Assembly: GCF_003634935.1 (NCBI RefSeq)
Contig: NZ_RBXO01000001.1
Location: forward strand, 4,303,501-4,367,500
Direction of reading: 5' to 3'
Source of the DNA: Saccharothrix australiensis
GTDB lineage: Bacteria; Actinomycetota; Actinomycetes; Mycobacteriales; Pseudonocardiaceae
Length of the DNA stretch: 64,000 nucleotides
Below the pieces are notes generated by a model. It worked only from the letters and a program-made list of their open reading frames with translations. It was not told where the DNA came from and ran no database searches. A program made the translations under genes and the position numbers. Of this stretch, positions 49,832-58,828 are shown piece after piece (the first letter of the stretch is position 1; each line of letters starts with the position of its first letter).

Positions 49832-51121
49832 CTACATCATGCCTTCAGCCGCCCGACGGCCGCGCAGCGCGTGGACGGCGGCGGCAGCGGTGCCCAGGCA
49901 CAGGGCCAGGGCGCTGAGCGCCAGCGACACGTGCACCCCGACGGCCGCGCCGAGCAGGCCGACGGTGAAGCCGCTGCCGGTGCGCAGACCACCGGACGAC
50001 ATGCCGTAGACGCCCAGGACGCGGCCCCGGTCGGCGGGCGGGCTCAGCAGCTGCACGACCGTCTGCGTGATCGACAGCGACGCCAGGTGCGCGACGCCGC
50101 CCACCAGCAGCAGCACCACCGCGAGCAGGTAGCTCCCGGTGACCGCGAACCCCAGGCTGGTGACGCCGTAGATGCCGGTGGCGACCACGGCCGCGGTCAC
50201 CGTCGACGGTATCCGGCGGGTCACCTCCAGCAGGATGCCGCCGAGCACGCCGCCCGCGCCGTTGGCGAACAGCAGGACGCCGTAGGCCGTGCCCGCGCTA
50301 CCGGCGCCCAGGTCGTTGGCGAAGATCGGCATCGACGTCTGGAGCGACGCCCCGACGAAGAACGAGCCCAGGCCCGCCAACACGATCATGCTGATCAGCG
50401 TCCGGTTGGTCCCGACCTCGCGCAGCACGCGCAGCGACTCCAGCGCGCCCACCCTCGGCCGGGCGTGGCGGTCGCGGGTGTGGCCGGTGAACCTCGTGCG
50501 GAACAGGAACACCGTCAGCGGCAGGTAGAAGGCGACGTTCACCAGGATGCCCGCCGTCGGGCCGAGGCCGAGCAGCAGCGCGGACCCGACCACGGGGCCG
50601 AACAGGATGCCGAGGCTGCGGAAGGTCGCGTTGAGCCGCACCGCGCTGGGCAGCTCGTCCGGGCCGACGAAGTCGTGCAGCATCAACTGCTCGCCCGGAC
50701 CCCACAGCGCGCCGGCCACGCCGTGCAGCACCAGCAGCACGCACGCCTGCCACATCTGGAGCGAGTCGGTGAGGAACAGCACGCCCCACGCGACGGAGAC
50801 CGCCATGAACAGCACCTGCGCGGCCTGGATGACGCGCCGGCAGTCGTACCGGTCGGCCAGCGAGCCGAACCACATGGACAGCAGCAGGAACGGGGCCCAG
50901 TGGCTGATCACCGCGAACCCGGACAGCGCGGGCGAGTGGAACTTCTCCCACAGCACCCAGTAGGTGATGACGTGCTCGATGTTGTCGGCCATCATCGCCA
51001 GGCCCGCGCCGAACAGGTACGGCCGGCAGTCGCGGTTGCGCAGCGCGGCGAACCGGCGCGGCGGCGTCGACCCGACGGGTGTGGCGGGCTCGTGGCTCGG
51101 GACACCGCAGGCGGCGCACAT
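49832..51121 (-). CDS. MFS transporter (EntS-like)
   Basis: Major facilitator of 429 residues with 12 predicted helices. The family loop 2-3 signature is FGSLADRYDCRRVIQAAQVL, and the N-terminus FAALRNRDCRPYLFGAGLAMMADNIEHVI is typical of the MFS_3/EntS-like drug or siderophore exporters. ATG at 51121 follows GAGGGGGA. The N-terminal CAAC and CG motif before the first helix is cytosolic. Exported compound unknown. Confidence 0.9.
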   Translation of the reverse strand: MCAACGVPSHEPATPVGSTPPRRFAALRNRDCRPYLFGAGLAMMADNIEHVITYWVLWEKFHSPALSGFAVISHWAPFLLLSMWFGSLADRYDCRRVIQAAQVLFMAVSVAWGVLFLTDSLQMWQACVLLVLHGVAGALWGPGEQLMLHDFVGPDELPSAVRLNATFRSLGILFGPVVGSALLLGLGPTAGILVNVAFYLPLTVFLFRTRFTGHTRDRHARPRVGALESLRVLREVGTNRTLISMIVLAGLGSFFVGASLQTSMPIFANDLGAGSAGTAYGVLLFANGAGGVLGGILLEVTRRIPSTVTAAVVATGIYGVTSLGFAVTGSYLLAVVLLLVGGVAHLASLSITQTVVQLLSPPADRGRVLGVYGMSSGGLRTGSGFTVGLLGAAVGVHVSLALSALALCLGTAAAAVHALRGRRAAEGMM

Positions 51122-51337
51122 GATCTGGTCCCCCTCGGGCTGGCGCCGCACCCCCGCGGCGACGTTCGTTCAGCGGACAGCCTGGTTCCGGGACCGGACC
51201 GACCCCGTCCCACCGTAGGAGGATCGGGCGGCCACGCCTAGCACTCGTGCGAACAAGGCGGTGTGGGACGCGCAACACCGCCCACGACCACACGGGAGCC
51301 GCCGCCGACGGGACGCCCGCCGCTCGGGGTGACGCGG

Positions 51338-51634
51338 TCAGCGCGGCAGCAGCAGGGCCACCGACTCCACCACGATCATCGCCACCGTGCCGACCGCGAC
51401 CGCGAGCGGCAGGCCCGCGCCGCCCGGTCTGCCCCGCCGCCCCTCCCGGTAGCGCCACCGCGCGGCGACGAGCACCACCAGCCCGAGCGACACGGTGACC
51501 ACCAGCCCCACCAGCGCGAGCGGTCCGACGCGGTCGACGGTCAGCCTCGTCAGCACCGCCGAGCCCGCGATCATCGCCAACGCCGTGCGCTGCCACGCCA
51601 GCGCGGTGCGCTCGGGTTGCGCGCCCCGGTCCAC
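51338..51634 (-). CDS. DUF202 family membrane protein
   Basis: Protein of 98 residues with three membrane helices. The motif GAQPERTALAWQRTALAMI at the N-terminus is the DUF202 signature (ERTxLAWxRT). GTG at 51634 lies two bases after the stop of the other DUF202 gene, so both are cotranslated. Function unknown; the pair resembles the E. coli yidG-yidH pair. Confidence 0.88.
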   Translation of the reverse strand: MDRGAQPERTALAWQRTALAMIAGSAVLTRLTVDRVGPLALVGLVVTVSLGLVVLVAARWRYREGRRGRPGGAGLPLAVAVGTVAMIVVESVALLLPR

Positions 51635-51636
51635 CG

Positions 51637-52002
51637 CTACGCCTTCAGCACCAGCACGACGACCGCCGCCACCACGACGCCGACGACCAGCACCAGCCCG
51701 ATCGCGAACGACGGCAGCGGCTCGTCGTGCCGCATCGCGCGCTCGCTGCGCGCCCACCGCACCCACGACACCACCGCGCACACCAGGCCCAGCCCGATCA
51801 GCAGCACCGCCAGCGCGGGCTCCAACGCGTCGGGCAGGCCGAGGTCGACGGCGTCCACCGCCACCCCGCACGCGAGCAGGGCGAGTGCCGTGCGGATCCA
51901 CGCCAGGAACGTCCGCTCGTTCGCGAAGCTGAACCGGTAGTCGGGTTCGTTCCCGGAGCCGTAGACGCTCCGCGGTCGCCTGTCGCGGTCAGGCGGGGGC
52001 AC
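51637..52002 (-). CDS. DUF202 family membrane protein (YidH-like)
   Basis: Protein of 121 residues, first of the DUF202 pair. It reads FSFANERTFLAWIRTALALL, the signature in which the aromatic FANERTFLAW wording is YidH-like, followed by three membrane helices. The genes overlap no other unit; a rhomboid-like gene precedes on the same strand. Function unknown. Confidence 0.9.
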   Translation of the reverse strand: MPPPDRDRRPRSVYGSGNEPDYRFSFANERTFLAWIRTALALLACGVAVDAVDLGLPDALEPALAVLLIGLGLVCAVVSWVRWARSERAMRHDEPLPSFAIGLVLVVGVVVAAVVVLVLKA

Positions 52003-52059
52003 GACGCATCACCTCCCAGCGTGTCGTGGCACCCGGACCATAGCCGGTGCGCGGTCCAC

Positions 52060-52848
52060 TCAGGACACTGGCCGTCGCCCGGCGAACGCGAGCAGCGGGG
52101 CCGCCAGCAGCACCAGCGGGATCGCGATCGCCAGGGTCGCCGGCCGCGACGTGTCGCCGAGCGGGCCGGCGGACGGCAGGAACACGCTCAACCCCACCCC
52201 GACGGCCACCACGAGCACCGGCACGGCCACCGCCACCGGTACCGCCTCCCGCCGGGGCACCCGGTCGCGCGGCGAGCGGGCCACCACCAGCCCCGCGACG
52301 CCGGCCACCAGGTGCTCCCAGTCCGACAGGGTGCCGACGAAGGCGAACGACCCCACCACGTAGAGCGCCAGCCCCAGCCGCACCCTCGACCGCCACGGCG
52401 GCGGCGCGGACGCGGACAGCAGCGCCGCCACCCACAGCGACCCGGCGGAGAACCCGACGTCCAGCGTGCCGGCGGTGCGCTCGGCCCAGTCCCACCCGGT
52501 CCACCGCAGCACCGCCAGCAGCGCGGCGCTCAGCAGCACCGCGCCGAGCTGGCCCGCGACGGCGACGACCGCCGCGTACCGCGTGCCCCGCACCCACTCC
52601 GCCGCACCGACGAACAACGCGAACGTGCCCGCCATCGGCACGTAGGCGGCGGGCACGACGGCCAGGAACGACCCGGTGACCGGCGTCCACCAGCGCCCCT
52701 CGGCCAGCGACGGCACACCGAACGCCACCTCCGGGTACCAGGGCCGATCGGCGGCGGCCGACCACAGCGCGCCGGTCGCGACCCCGACCACGAGCATCAC
52801 CACGACCACCGCGGTCGTGAAGGGCAACCGCCGCACCACCTCAGTCAC
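52060..52848 (-). CDS. Rhomboid-like membrane protein
   Basis: Polytopic protein of 262 residues. After a first helix it has GRWWTPVTGSFL, the WR-like loop region of rhomboids, then GFSAGSLW (position of the catalytic Ser motif GxSx) and SDWEHLVAGVAGLVVA (position of the catalytic His helix). Ser and His are present, so intramembrane protease activity is possible, but the motifs are weaker than in canonical rhomboids. GTG at 52848 is chosen; the ribosome site is poor. The upstream frame is Gly/Ala-rich noise. Confidence 0.65.
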   Translation of the reverse strand: MTEVVRRLPFTTAVVVVMLVVGVATGALWSAAADRPWYPEVAFGVPSLAEGRWWTPVTGSFLAVVPAAYVPMAGTFALFVGAAEWVRGTRYAAVVAVAGQLGAVLLSAALLAVLRWTGWDWAERTAGTLDVGFSAGSLWVAALLSASAPPPWRSRVRLGLALYVVGSFAFVGTLSDWEHLVAGVAGLVVARSPRDRVPRREAVPVAVAVPVLVVAVGVGLSVFLPSAGPLGDTSRPATLAIAIPLVLLAAPLLAFAGRRPVS

Positions 52849-53163
52849 GCGCCGCACGGGACCTCGCACCTCGTTCCCCGGACCTCGATCGGCCCCGCCG
52901 CCCGGACGCCGAGCGCCTGCCGCACCCCCTGCCGCGGACCCACCGCGATCATCGTGCACAGCGGGACAACTCCCGGCGACCGCCGGTGGTTCCGCCGTGG
53001 CCGGGGCCGGTTCCGTCCACATCGGACACCGCGACTCCCGTCGGACCCGTGGCCCGCGAACGCGTGATCCCCGAACGCGCGACCCGCGGACACGCAGCCC
53101 GCGGACACGCGGCGGCCGACCCGGCCGTCACCGCGCCCGACGGTCGGCCACCGCGCGAAGGGG
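52849..53163. other. Intergenic region with short direct repeats
   Basis: 315 bp between the rhomboid-like gene and the toxin operon end. About 53040-53110 consists of degenerate repeats such as CCCGCGGACACGCAG / CCCGCGGACACGCGG. No gene seen. Confidence 0.55.
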
Positions 53164-53604
53164 TCAGGAAGCGCCTTCGAGGCCGCGGCGGAACCACTCC
53201 GTCATGTGCGTCTCCGCGCGCGGGAACCAGCGGTTCTCGGTGGCGAAGTCCGCCGGCGACGGCGGCTCCTCGAACGCGGGCCGCTCGTCGCGGTTGTACC
53301 GGATCTGGTAGCGGAACGGCGGGTCCACGATGTACTCGAACCCGACCCACGAACCCAGGCCCTCGGCGTACATGCCCTTGCGCAGCTGCTGGAACATCCG
53401 CCACACCTCGGGCGGCATCTCCCAGCCGCGCACCGACTTGTCCGGCATCTGCACGCCGGTCGACATCTCGCTGTGCTGCCCGATCATCGACGCGCGGACC
53501 ACCAGCCGCTGCCAGCCCTCCGGCATCGTGGCGACCACGGCCTGCGTGATCTCCGCCAGCTTCTGCTGCTGCTCGATCGGGTCGAGCTGCGGCCACTTGG
53601 GCAT
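53164..53604 (-). CDS. YezG-like immunity protein (Imm, second copy)
   Basis: Cytosolic protein of 146 residues. It begins LDPIEQQQKLAEITQAVVAT and has MPEGWQRLVVRASMI, then FQQLRKGMYAEGLGSWVGFE and FRYQIRYNRDERPAF, matching the YezG/DUF600 immunity family that protects against nuclease toxins of the YeeF type. It is the last gene of the toxin operon, 63 bp after the first immunity gene. It is only distantly similar to that gene, so it may neutralise a different toxin or an alternative toxin tip. Confidence 0.8.
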   Translation of the reverse strand: MPKWPQLDPIEQQQKLAEITQAVVATMPEGWQRLVVRASMIGQHSEMSTGVQMPDKSVRGWEMPPEVWRMFQQLRKGMYAEGLGSWVGFEYIVDPPFRYQIRYNRDERPAFEEPPSPADFATENRWFPRAETHMTEWFRRGLEGAS

Positions 53605-53667
53605 GGTGTGGAGTCCTCCTCGGCGGCGCGCCCGCTCGTCCGGGCGCGGTAGTGGTCCGGTCCCAGC

Positions 53668-54141
53668 CTACCGTTGCGGTTCGGCGGCCTCCCGCTCGCG
53701 CTCCGCCGCCTCGCCCGCGTCGAGCAGGGCGCGCAGCCACGGCGGGATGTGCTCCTCCGACCTCGGGAACACCTCCAGGTCCCGCACGAACGTCGTCGGG
53801 TGCAGCGCGGGCCACCAGCGCGGGTCCTCGTCGAAGTTGAACGACACCTCCGGCTCCGCGCCGGGCCGCAGCACCATCCGAGCGGAGAACCACGTGCCGC
53901 GGTCCTCCTCGTACAGCACGCCCCGCAGCTCCTGGAACGCGTCGGTCACCACCGGCGACAGCACGACCTGGCCGGGGTCCGCGCCGCGATCGTCCCGCAC
54001 GGACACGGCGAACTCGTACGCGAGGGCGGTCGCCGTCACCGACAGCGCCAGCTCCGACCAGCCCGCCGGCGCGGCCGACGTGAGCGCGTTCGCGGCCTCG
54101 GCGACCAGCTCAGCGCTTCTTGAAGCGGTCCTGGGGTCCAT
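53668..54141 (-). CDS. YezG-like immunity protein (first copy, overlaps toxin)
   Basis: Protein of 157 residues with the same architecture as the next gene: helical start ELVAEAANALTSAAPAGWSE, strand region FAVSVRDDRG, FQELRGVLYEEDRGTWFSAR and VSFNFDEDPRWWPAL, the last being the conserved F(N/D)xDxxP segment of YezG-like immunity proteins. ATG at 54141 overlaps the toxin 3' end by 32 bp, so antidote is made with toxin. Cognate binding to the C-terminal nuclease is inferred from position. Confidence 0.82.
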   Translation of the reverse strand: MDPRTASRSAELVAEAANALTSAAPAGWSELALSVTATALAYEFAVSVRDDRGADPGQVVLSPVVTDAFQELRGVLYEEDRGTWFSARMVLRPGAEPEVSFNFDEDPRWWPALHPTTFVRDLEVFPRSEEHIPPWLRALLDAGEAAEREREAAEPQR

Positions 54142-57100
54142 AGTTCACCTCCGGCTTGTTCGGGAACACGCGTTCCTTGGTGACCACGGAATCCACGATC
54201 TTCCGGTTGTTCTCGTCCAGCAGCGGTTGGCCGTTCGCGTCCGTCTTGTAGGTGACCTCCTGCCAGCGCATGGTCACCTCGCCCGGCACGCCGTCCGCGT
54301 CCCGCTGCATCCGCACCTGGTAGTTGCGGATGTCCTGACCCGGCGCCTCGGCGAAGTTCTTCAACTCCACCTCCTGCGCCCGCCACGACGCCGCGTTCGT
54401 CCAGCCGTCCTTGTAGTTGCCGGAGTTGGACGCCGCCATCTGCGGGTGCATGTTCAGGTACTCGCCGAGGCCGCCCAGCTCGTTGGCCAGGAGGTGGCCG
54501 CCCGCCCACTTGACGCGCGCGTCCTCCTTCGCCTGGTCGGACAGCGGGCGCTCGGGGGTCTCCGGCGGGAACGCCGCCTCGCCCTCCATCTGCGCCCGCC
54601 GCTGCGAGCCGCGCTCCTTCTGGTCGTCGCGGTAGTCGGACGACTGGCCGCCCGCCTCGACGTCGCCGGTCATGGAGTCCGTCTGGCCGTGCCGGTCGGT
54701 GTGGAAGGTGAGGAACAGCTCCCGGTTGTGGTAGTTCGGCACCCGGTACTGGACGTCGGGCAGCAGCGGGTGGGCCAGGTCGGGGTTGAAGCCCGCCCAC
54801 TTCTGCTCCTCCTTGCCGACCGGGACCGGGTTGCCGTCCTCGTCCCGCACGACGTTCCTCTTCGAGCCGGGCTCGGCCTCGACCCACTTCACCCGGCCGT
54901 TCTCGTCGGTGTAGAAGGTGGTCTTGGTGCCGTTCGCGTTCTCCACCGGGTAGGCGGTGTAGGGGCGGAGCGGGTCGTGCCCGTCCAGGCCGCGCAACGG
55001 CTCCGGCACGGGGTCCGGCGTGGTCGGCTGGTGGAAGTCCGGGTCCTTGTTGCCGTCCGGGATCGTCGGCCGCTCGCGGTGCTCCGCGCGGATCGGCGGG
55101 TCGTACACGTCGATCGGGCGGGGCGGGTCGTCCGGCTTGTCGCCGGGCCGGTGGGTGGGCCGGTCCCAGTCCACGAACCGCTCGTTGAACGCCGGGTCGT
55201 CGGGGCTGATGACCCTCGGCTTCGGCGGCGGCGCGTATTCCGGGTCGTCGGGGTCGGGTGCGTCGCCGTTGTCCGTGCCGTTGCTCGCGTCGCTGCTCGG
55301 GTCGTTGTCCGGGTCGTCGCCGTCGCCGCGGGACCGCGCGTCCTCCGGGGTGAGGTCGTGCTTGTCGGCGTCGGCGGTGTCGGGCGTGAAGGCGTCGTCG
55401 CTGCCCTTGGAGGTCGAGCCGTCGGGGTGGTGGGTGTCCCACTCGCCGTTCGGCGGGATGCGGGGCGTGCGGTTGCCGTTCGCGTCGACGTCGTAGTCGG
55501 ACGAGAAGACCCGGCCCTGGGAATCCGTCCAGGCGGGCTTGTTCGGGGCCAGGACGGGGGTGTCGAGTTCGCGCGACAGCCTGCGGGCGAAGTCGTTGCT
55601 GCCCGCGTCGCAGCCGATCAGGCGGATCGGCCTGCCGTCGTAGTCGCCGTTGCGGCGCAGGATGTCCGCGAACTCCTCGGGCGAGTACGTGTGGTCGCCG
55701 ATCCGCGCCCGCCCGTCCGGCGTGACGTGGACGTCGACGGTGTACCTGCCGTCGGGGTCGGGCTGCACCCGGTGCGGCAGGTCGCCCATGTCGTCGTCGC
55801 CGCGGTGGAACGAGGTGCCGGCGGGGGTGGACTCGGCGTGCCTGCGGTTGACCTCGTCGGGTCCGGGCCGGTCGTCCGCGCCGTGGTGGGCGCCGTCCGG
55901 GTCGCCGCCGTCGTGGTGCGGGCGGTCGTCGCCGCCGTCGCGGTGCCGGTTGTCGACGTCGTGCGGGCCGCCGTCGGGCCGGTGCTGATCCGGTCGTTGC
56001 TGGTCGGGGCGGCTGCCGTCGGGGCGGTTGCCGGGCCTGTCGGTGCCGGGCCCGTGGTGGTTCGGCGCGGGCGCGGGGCCTCGGCTGACGGGTGGCGTCG
56101 GGCCGGTCGGGTGGGTGCTCGAACCGGGGCCGTTCGTGCGCGGCGGGCCGACCGGACCGCGCTGCTGCGGCGGACCAGCGTGCGACGGACCGCTGTGCGG
56201 CATGCCCTGGCGGGACGGTCCCGTGTTGGGCGGCGCGGTGTGCGAAGGGCCGCCATGAGTCGGTCCGGCGTGCGGAGGTCCGCTGTGAGGTGGTCCGGCG
56301 TGCGAAGGGCCGGACGGTGACGGACCGTGGTGCGAGGGCCCGTTGTGCGAGGGGCCCGCGTGCGAAGGGCTCGTGGTGGGCGGGCCGGCGTGCGACGGCC
56401 TCGGGCCCTCGGGGGTGCGGGCGCTCGGGATGCCCGACCCCACGTCGCCGCGGCTGCCCGGCGTGCCGGTCCAGCCACCACCGCCGGGGCGCGTGCTGCT
56501 CGGCGTGCCGCCACTCGGGTTCGCACCACCGGGGTGCGCGCCACCGGGCGGGTTGCCGCCGGGGCCGGTCGTCGGCTGGTTCGGGTGCGGGCCGGGTGCG
56601 TTCGGGTCGCGCTGCGGCGTCGACGTGTGCGGCTGGTCGGGGCGGGCCGGTGCGTCCGGCGGCGCGGCCGTCGACGAGTGCGTCTGGTCGACCCGCGCCG
56701 GGGCCGGGCCACCACCGGACGGGCTGTGCCCACCCGAAGAGTGCCCACCCGACGACGGTCCGCCCGAAGGGGAACCACCCGAGGAACCACCTGGTGAGTG
56801 CCCGCCCGGCGCGGAGTTGCCGCCCGGACCACCGCGGTGCTCCCCCACCGGCGCGTGGCTGCCGGGCGCGGGGCTGTTGCCACCGGGGCCGCCGCGGTGC
56901 TCGCCGACCGGATGGTGGCTGCTCGACGACGGGCTGTTGCCGCCCGGACCGCCGCGGTGCTCGCCGACCGGGCTGTGGCCGCCGGGCGTCGAACCGGACG
57001 GCGTGTGCCCGCCCGGCGTGTGCCCCGAGGGCGTGCGGCCGGTCGGCGTGTGGGTGCCGGGGCTGGTGCCGCCGGGTGTGGTGCCGCCGGTCGGGTGGGG

Positions 57101-58264
57101 TGTGCCGCCGCGCGGGCTGTCGTTGTCGGGTGAGCCGTTGCCGTCGCCCCGTCCGGGTCGGCCGCCGGGCGTGCCCGAGGGGCTGGTGTCGGCCGGGCCC
57201 GGCCGGGTGGTGGTGTCGGCGGGGCCGCTGCCCGAGGTGTTGGTCGTGCCGTCGCCCGACCGCGACGACGGCGTACCGGCGTTGCCGGACGACGGCGACG
57301 AGCCGTCGCCGTCACCGCTGCCGTTGCCCCGGCTGTCGCCGTCACCGCTGCCGTTGCCGTCACCGCTGCCGCGACCGGTCCCGGATGGACCGTCGACATC
57401 GGACCTGCCGGTCTGGAGGAAGCCGCCCTTCTTGATGTTCTTCGGGTCCAGCACGTCCAACCCGGTGGCCTTGCCCGCGAGCTTCCCGACCACCTTCATG
57501 ATCTTCTCGAACACCTCGACGAGGCGCTTGAGCATCGGCGAGACCCGCTTGATGGTGCTCAGCAGGTCCTTGATGATCTTCGCGATCCTGGCGGCCCACT
57601 TCGAGATCGCCGTCACGGCCTGCGCCACGATCACCGGCGTGCCGAACCCCAGCGTGAACGCCGCCTCCAGCACCCAGGCGATCAGCTTCCCCACCAGGTC
57701 GGCGATCAGGTCCCGCACCATCTCGCGGACGAACCCGACCACCATCCCCATCAGCCCCACGACCGTGCCCACGGTCGAAGCGGCCGACGCGGCCCCGCTC
57801 AGCGCGTCACCGTGCACCTGCGAGTTGGTCAGGTACTGGGCCGCGGCGGCCCCCTCCCACCCCGCGGTGCCCTTCGCCACGGCCGCCCGGTAGTCCTCGG
57901 CGACCTTCCCCAGCTCCTCGCCCACGTTGTTCCACGTCGTGGAGTAGGACTCGATCACCGGCGGGTTGCCCGCCAGCCAGTCCAGCACCTCCTTCAACGG
58001 CTGCATGTGCTCCATCAGGAACGACGCGGCCGACGACAGCAGCGTCCCGAACGGGTCGATCGCCATCGCCGCCGCGTCCGCGGCCAGCCCGACCATGCCG
58101 AGGCCGGCCTCGACCCAGTTGCCGTCCTTGATGCCGTTGAACGTGTCCATCGCCGACTCGGCGATGGAGATGCCCGTCGCCCACCCGTTGTCGCCGGTGC
58201 CGGCGTTGAAGAACGAGTTCGACTCCGCGGGCGGTGCCTCGACCAGGGGGTTCTCCGGCGCCAT
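54110..58264 (-). CDS. ESX-type polymorphic toxin with C-terminal nuclease
   Basis: Protein of 1384 residues. N-terminus (about 1-270) is helical, WXG100/LXG-like (WNNVGEELGKVAEDYRAAV, GWEGAAAAQYL) for type VII secretion. A long Gly/Pro/Ser/His-rich linker (about 290-790) holds tandem repeats. A pre-toxin domain reads YTVDVHVTPDGRARIGDHTY to DTPVLAPNKPAWTDSQGRVF. The tip is a beta-beta-alpha metal nuclease with GGHLLANELGGLGEYLNMHPQ-type motif given as GGHLLANELGG (H1257) then EYLNMHPQ, as in EndoNS_2 toxins. Start ATG overlaps the EspC-like stop (TGATG). It should kill or inhibit competitors after export. Confidence 0.87.
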   Translation of the reverse strand: MAPENPLVEAPPAESNSFFNAGTGDNGWATGISIAESAMDTFNGIKDGNWVEAGLGMVGLAADAAAMAIDPFGTLLSSAASFLMEHMQPLKEVLDWLAGNPPVIESYSTTWNNVGEELGKVAEDYRAAVAKGTAGWEGAAAAQYLTNSQVHGDALSGAASAASTVGTVVGLMGMVVGFVREMVRDLIADLVGKLIAWVLEAAFTLGFGTPVIVAQAVTAISKWAARIAKIIKDLLSTIKRVSPMLKRLVEVFEKIMKVVGKLAGKATGLDVLDPKNIKKGGFLQTGRSDVDGPSGTGRGSGDGNGSGDGDSRGNGSGDGDGSSPSSGNAGTPSSRSGDGTTNTSGSGPADTTTRPGPADTSPSGTPGGRPGRGDGNGSPDNDSPRGGTPHPTGGTTPGGTSPGTHTPTGRTPSGHTPGGHTPSGSTPGGHSPVGEHRGGPGGNSPSSSSHHPVGEHRGGPGGNSPAPGSHAPVGEHRGGPGGNSAPGGHSPGGSSGGSPSGGPSSGGHSSGGHSPSGGGPAPARVDQTHSSTAAPPDAPARPDQPHTSTPQRDPNAPGPHPNQPTTGPGGNPPGGAHPGGANPSGGTPSSTRPGGGGWTGTPGSRGDVGSGIPSARTPEGPRPSHAGPPTTSPSHAGPSHNGPSHHGPSPSGPSHAGPPHSGPPHAGPTHGGPSHTAPPNTGPSRQGMPHSGPSHAGPPQQRGPVGPPRTNGPGSSTHPTGPTPPVSRGPAPAPNHHGPGTDRPGNRPDGSRPDQQRPDQHRPDGGPHDVDNRHRDGGDDRPHHDGGDPDGAHHGADDRPGPDEVNRRHAESTPAGTSFHRGDDDMGDLPHRVQPDPDGRYTVDVHVTPDGRARIGDHTYSPEEFADILRRNGDYDGRPIRLIGCDAGSNDFARRLSRELDTPVLAPNKPAWTDSQGRVFSSDYDVDANGNRTPRIPPNGEWDTHHPDGSTSKGSDDAFTPDTADADKHDLTPEDARSRGDGDDPDNDPSSDASNGTDNGDAPDPDDPEYAPPPKPRVISPDDPAFNERFVDWDRPTHRPGDKPDDPPRPIDVYDPPIRAEHRERPTIPDGNKDPDFHQPTTPDPVPEPLRGLDGHDPLRPYTAYPVENANGTKTTFYTDENGRVKWVEAEPGSKRNVVRDEDGNPVPVGKEEQKWAGFNPDLAHPLLPDVQYRVPNYHNRELFLTFHTDRHGQTDSMTGDVEAGGQSSDYRDDQKERGSQRRAQMEGEAAFPPETPERPLSDQAKEDARVKWAGGHLLANELGGLGEYLNMHPQMAASNSGNYKDGWTNAASWRAQEVELKNFAEAPGQDIRNYQVRMQRDADGVPGEVTMRWQEVTYKTDANGQPLLDENNRKIVDSVVTKERVFPNKPEVNYGPQDRFKKR
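56800..57000 (-). repeat. Tandem repeat in the toxin linker
   Basis: Three in-frame copies of GEHRGGPGGNS preceded by H-(S/H/A)-P-V, period 20-21 residues, followed by shorter SHAGP/PHSGP hexamers. Coding repeats of this sort vary in copy number and set the reach between secretion head and toxin tip. Confidence 0.8.
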
Positions 58265-58566
58265 CACGAACCCGTCCGGAAGCTGTCACGCACGGAGTCC
58301 TCGATCTCGCGGTACTGCGTCACGGTGTCGCGGACCGCCTTGCCGGCGGCCTCCATCGCGGCCACGGCGCCCTGCAACGCCTCCAGCCCCCACTGCTCGA
58401 CCGGGTCCAGCATCATCCGGAACGGCTGGCAGATGATCCCGTACGCGTCCGTCGGCATGCTCACCGACTGCGCGGCCTGCACCGCCGTCTGGATCCGCGA
58501 TCCCAGGTCGTCCAGTTGCTTACCGTGACCCTCCAACGTCTCCGCGACGATCTCGAATCCGGCCAT
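58264..58566 (-). CDS. EspC-like small ESX secretion partner
   Basis: Helical protein of 100 residues: GFEIVAETLEGHGKQLDDLG at the start, IICQPFRMMLDP in the middle and VRDTVTQYREIEDSVRDSF at the end. This matches the EspC-type (PF10824) proteins that precede ESX toxins in actinobacteria and probably form a hairpin heterodimer with the toxin head for export. ATG at 58566 with GGGGAG upstream; ATG at 58572 is in frame. The stop overlaps the toxin start (TGATG). Confidence 0.85.
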   Translation of the reverse strand: MAGFEIVAETLEGHGKQLDDLGSRIQTAVQAAQSVSMPTDAYGIICQPFRMMLDPVEQWGLEALQGAVAAMEAAGKAVRDTVTQYREIEDSVRDSFRTGS

Positions 58567-58617
58567 GAACATCTCCCCCCGAACGCGTTGCCCCCGACAC
58601 CGGGCGGGCACCGGGTC

Positions 58618-58644
58618 GTCGACGGTCACTGGTCGACGGTCACT
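58618..58644. promoter_or_regulatory. 14-bp direct repeat upstream of the toxin operon
   Basis: GTCGACGGTCACT occurs at 58618-58630 and 58632-58644, 52 bp before the EspC-like start. The sequence following on its far side is AT-richer (CATTCATACAGT on the minus strand, with TACAGT as a possible -10). A regulator site is possible. Confidence 0.4.
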
Positions 58645-58828
58645 GTATGAATGCCGACGCAATCACGTCGAGTCCGGTTCCGGTCGACCCGGTGATCCGC
58701 ACGGCGCGGGCCGTGACGGTTGTCACGACCCGCGCCGCGCGCCGGGCATCGCGGACCGCTCGACGACACCACGTCGTCACCGCCATCGCACCACGACCGG
58801 CCGGTCACGGGGGTGGTTTTCGGGAGGA

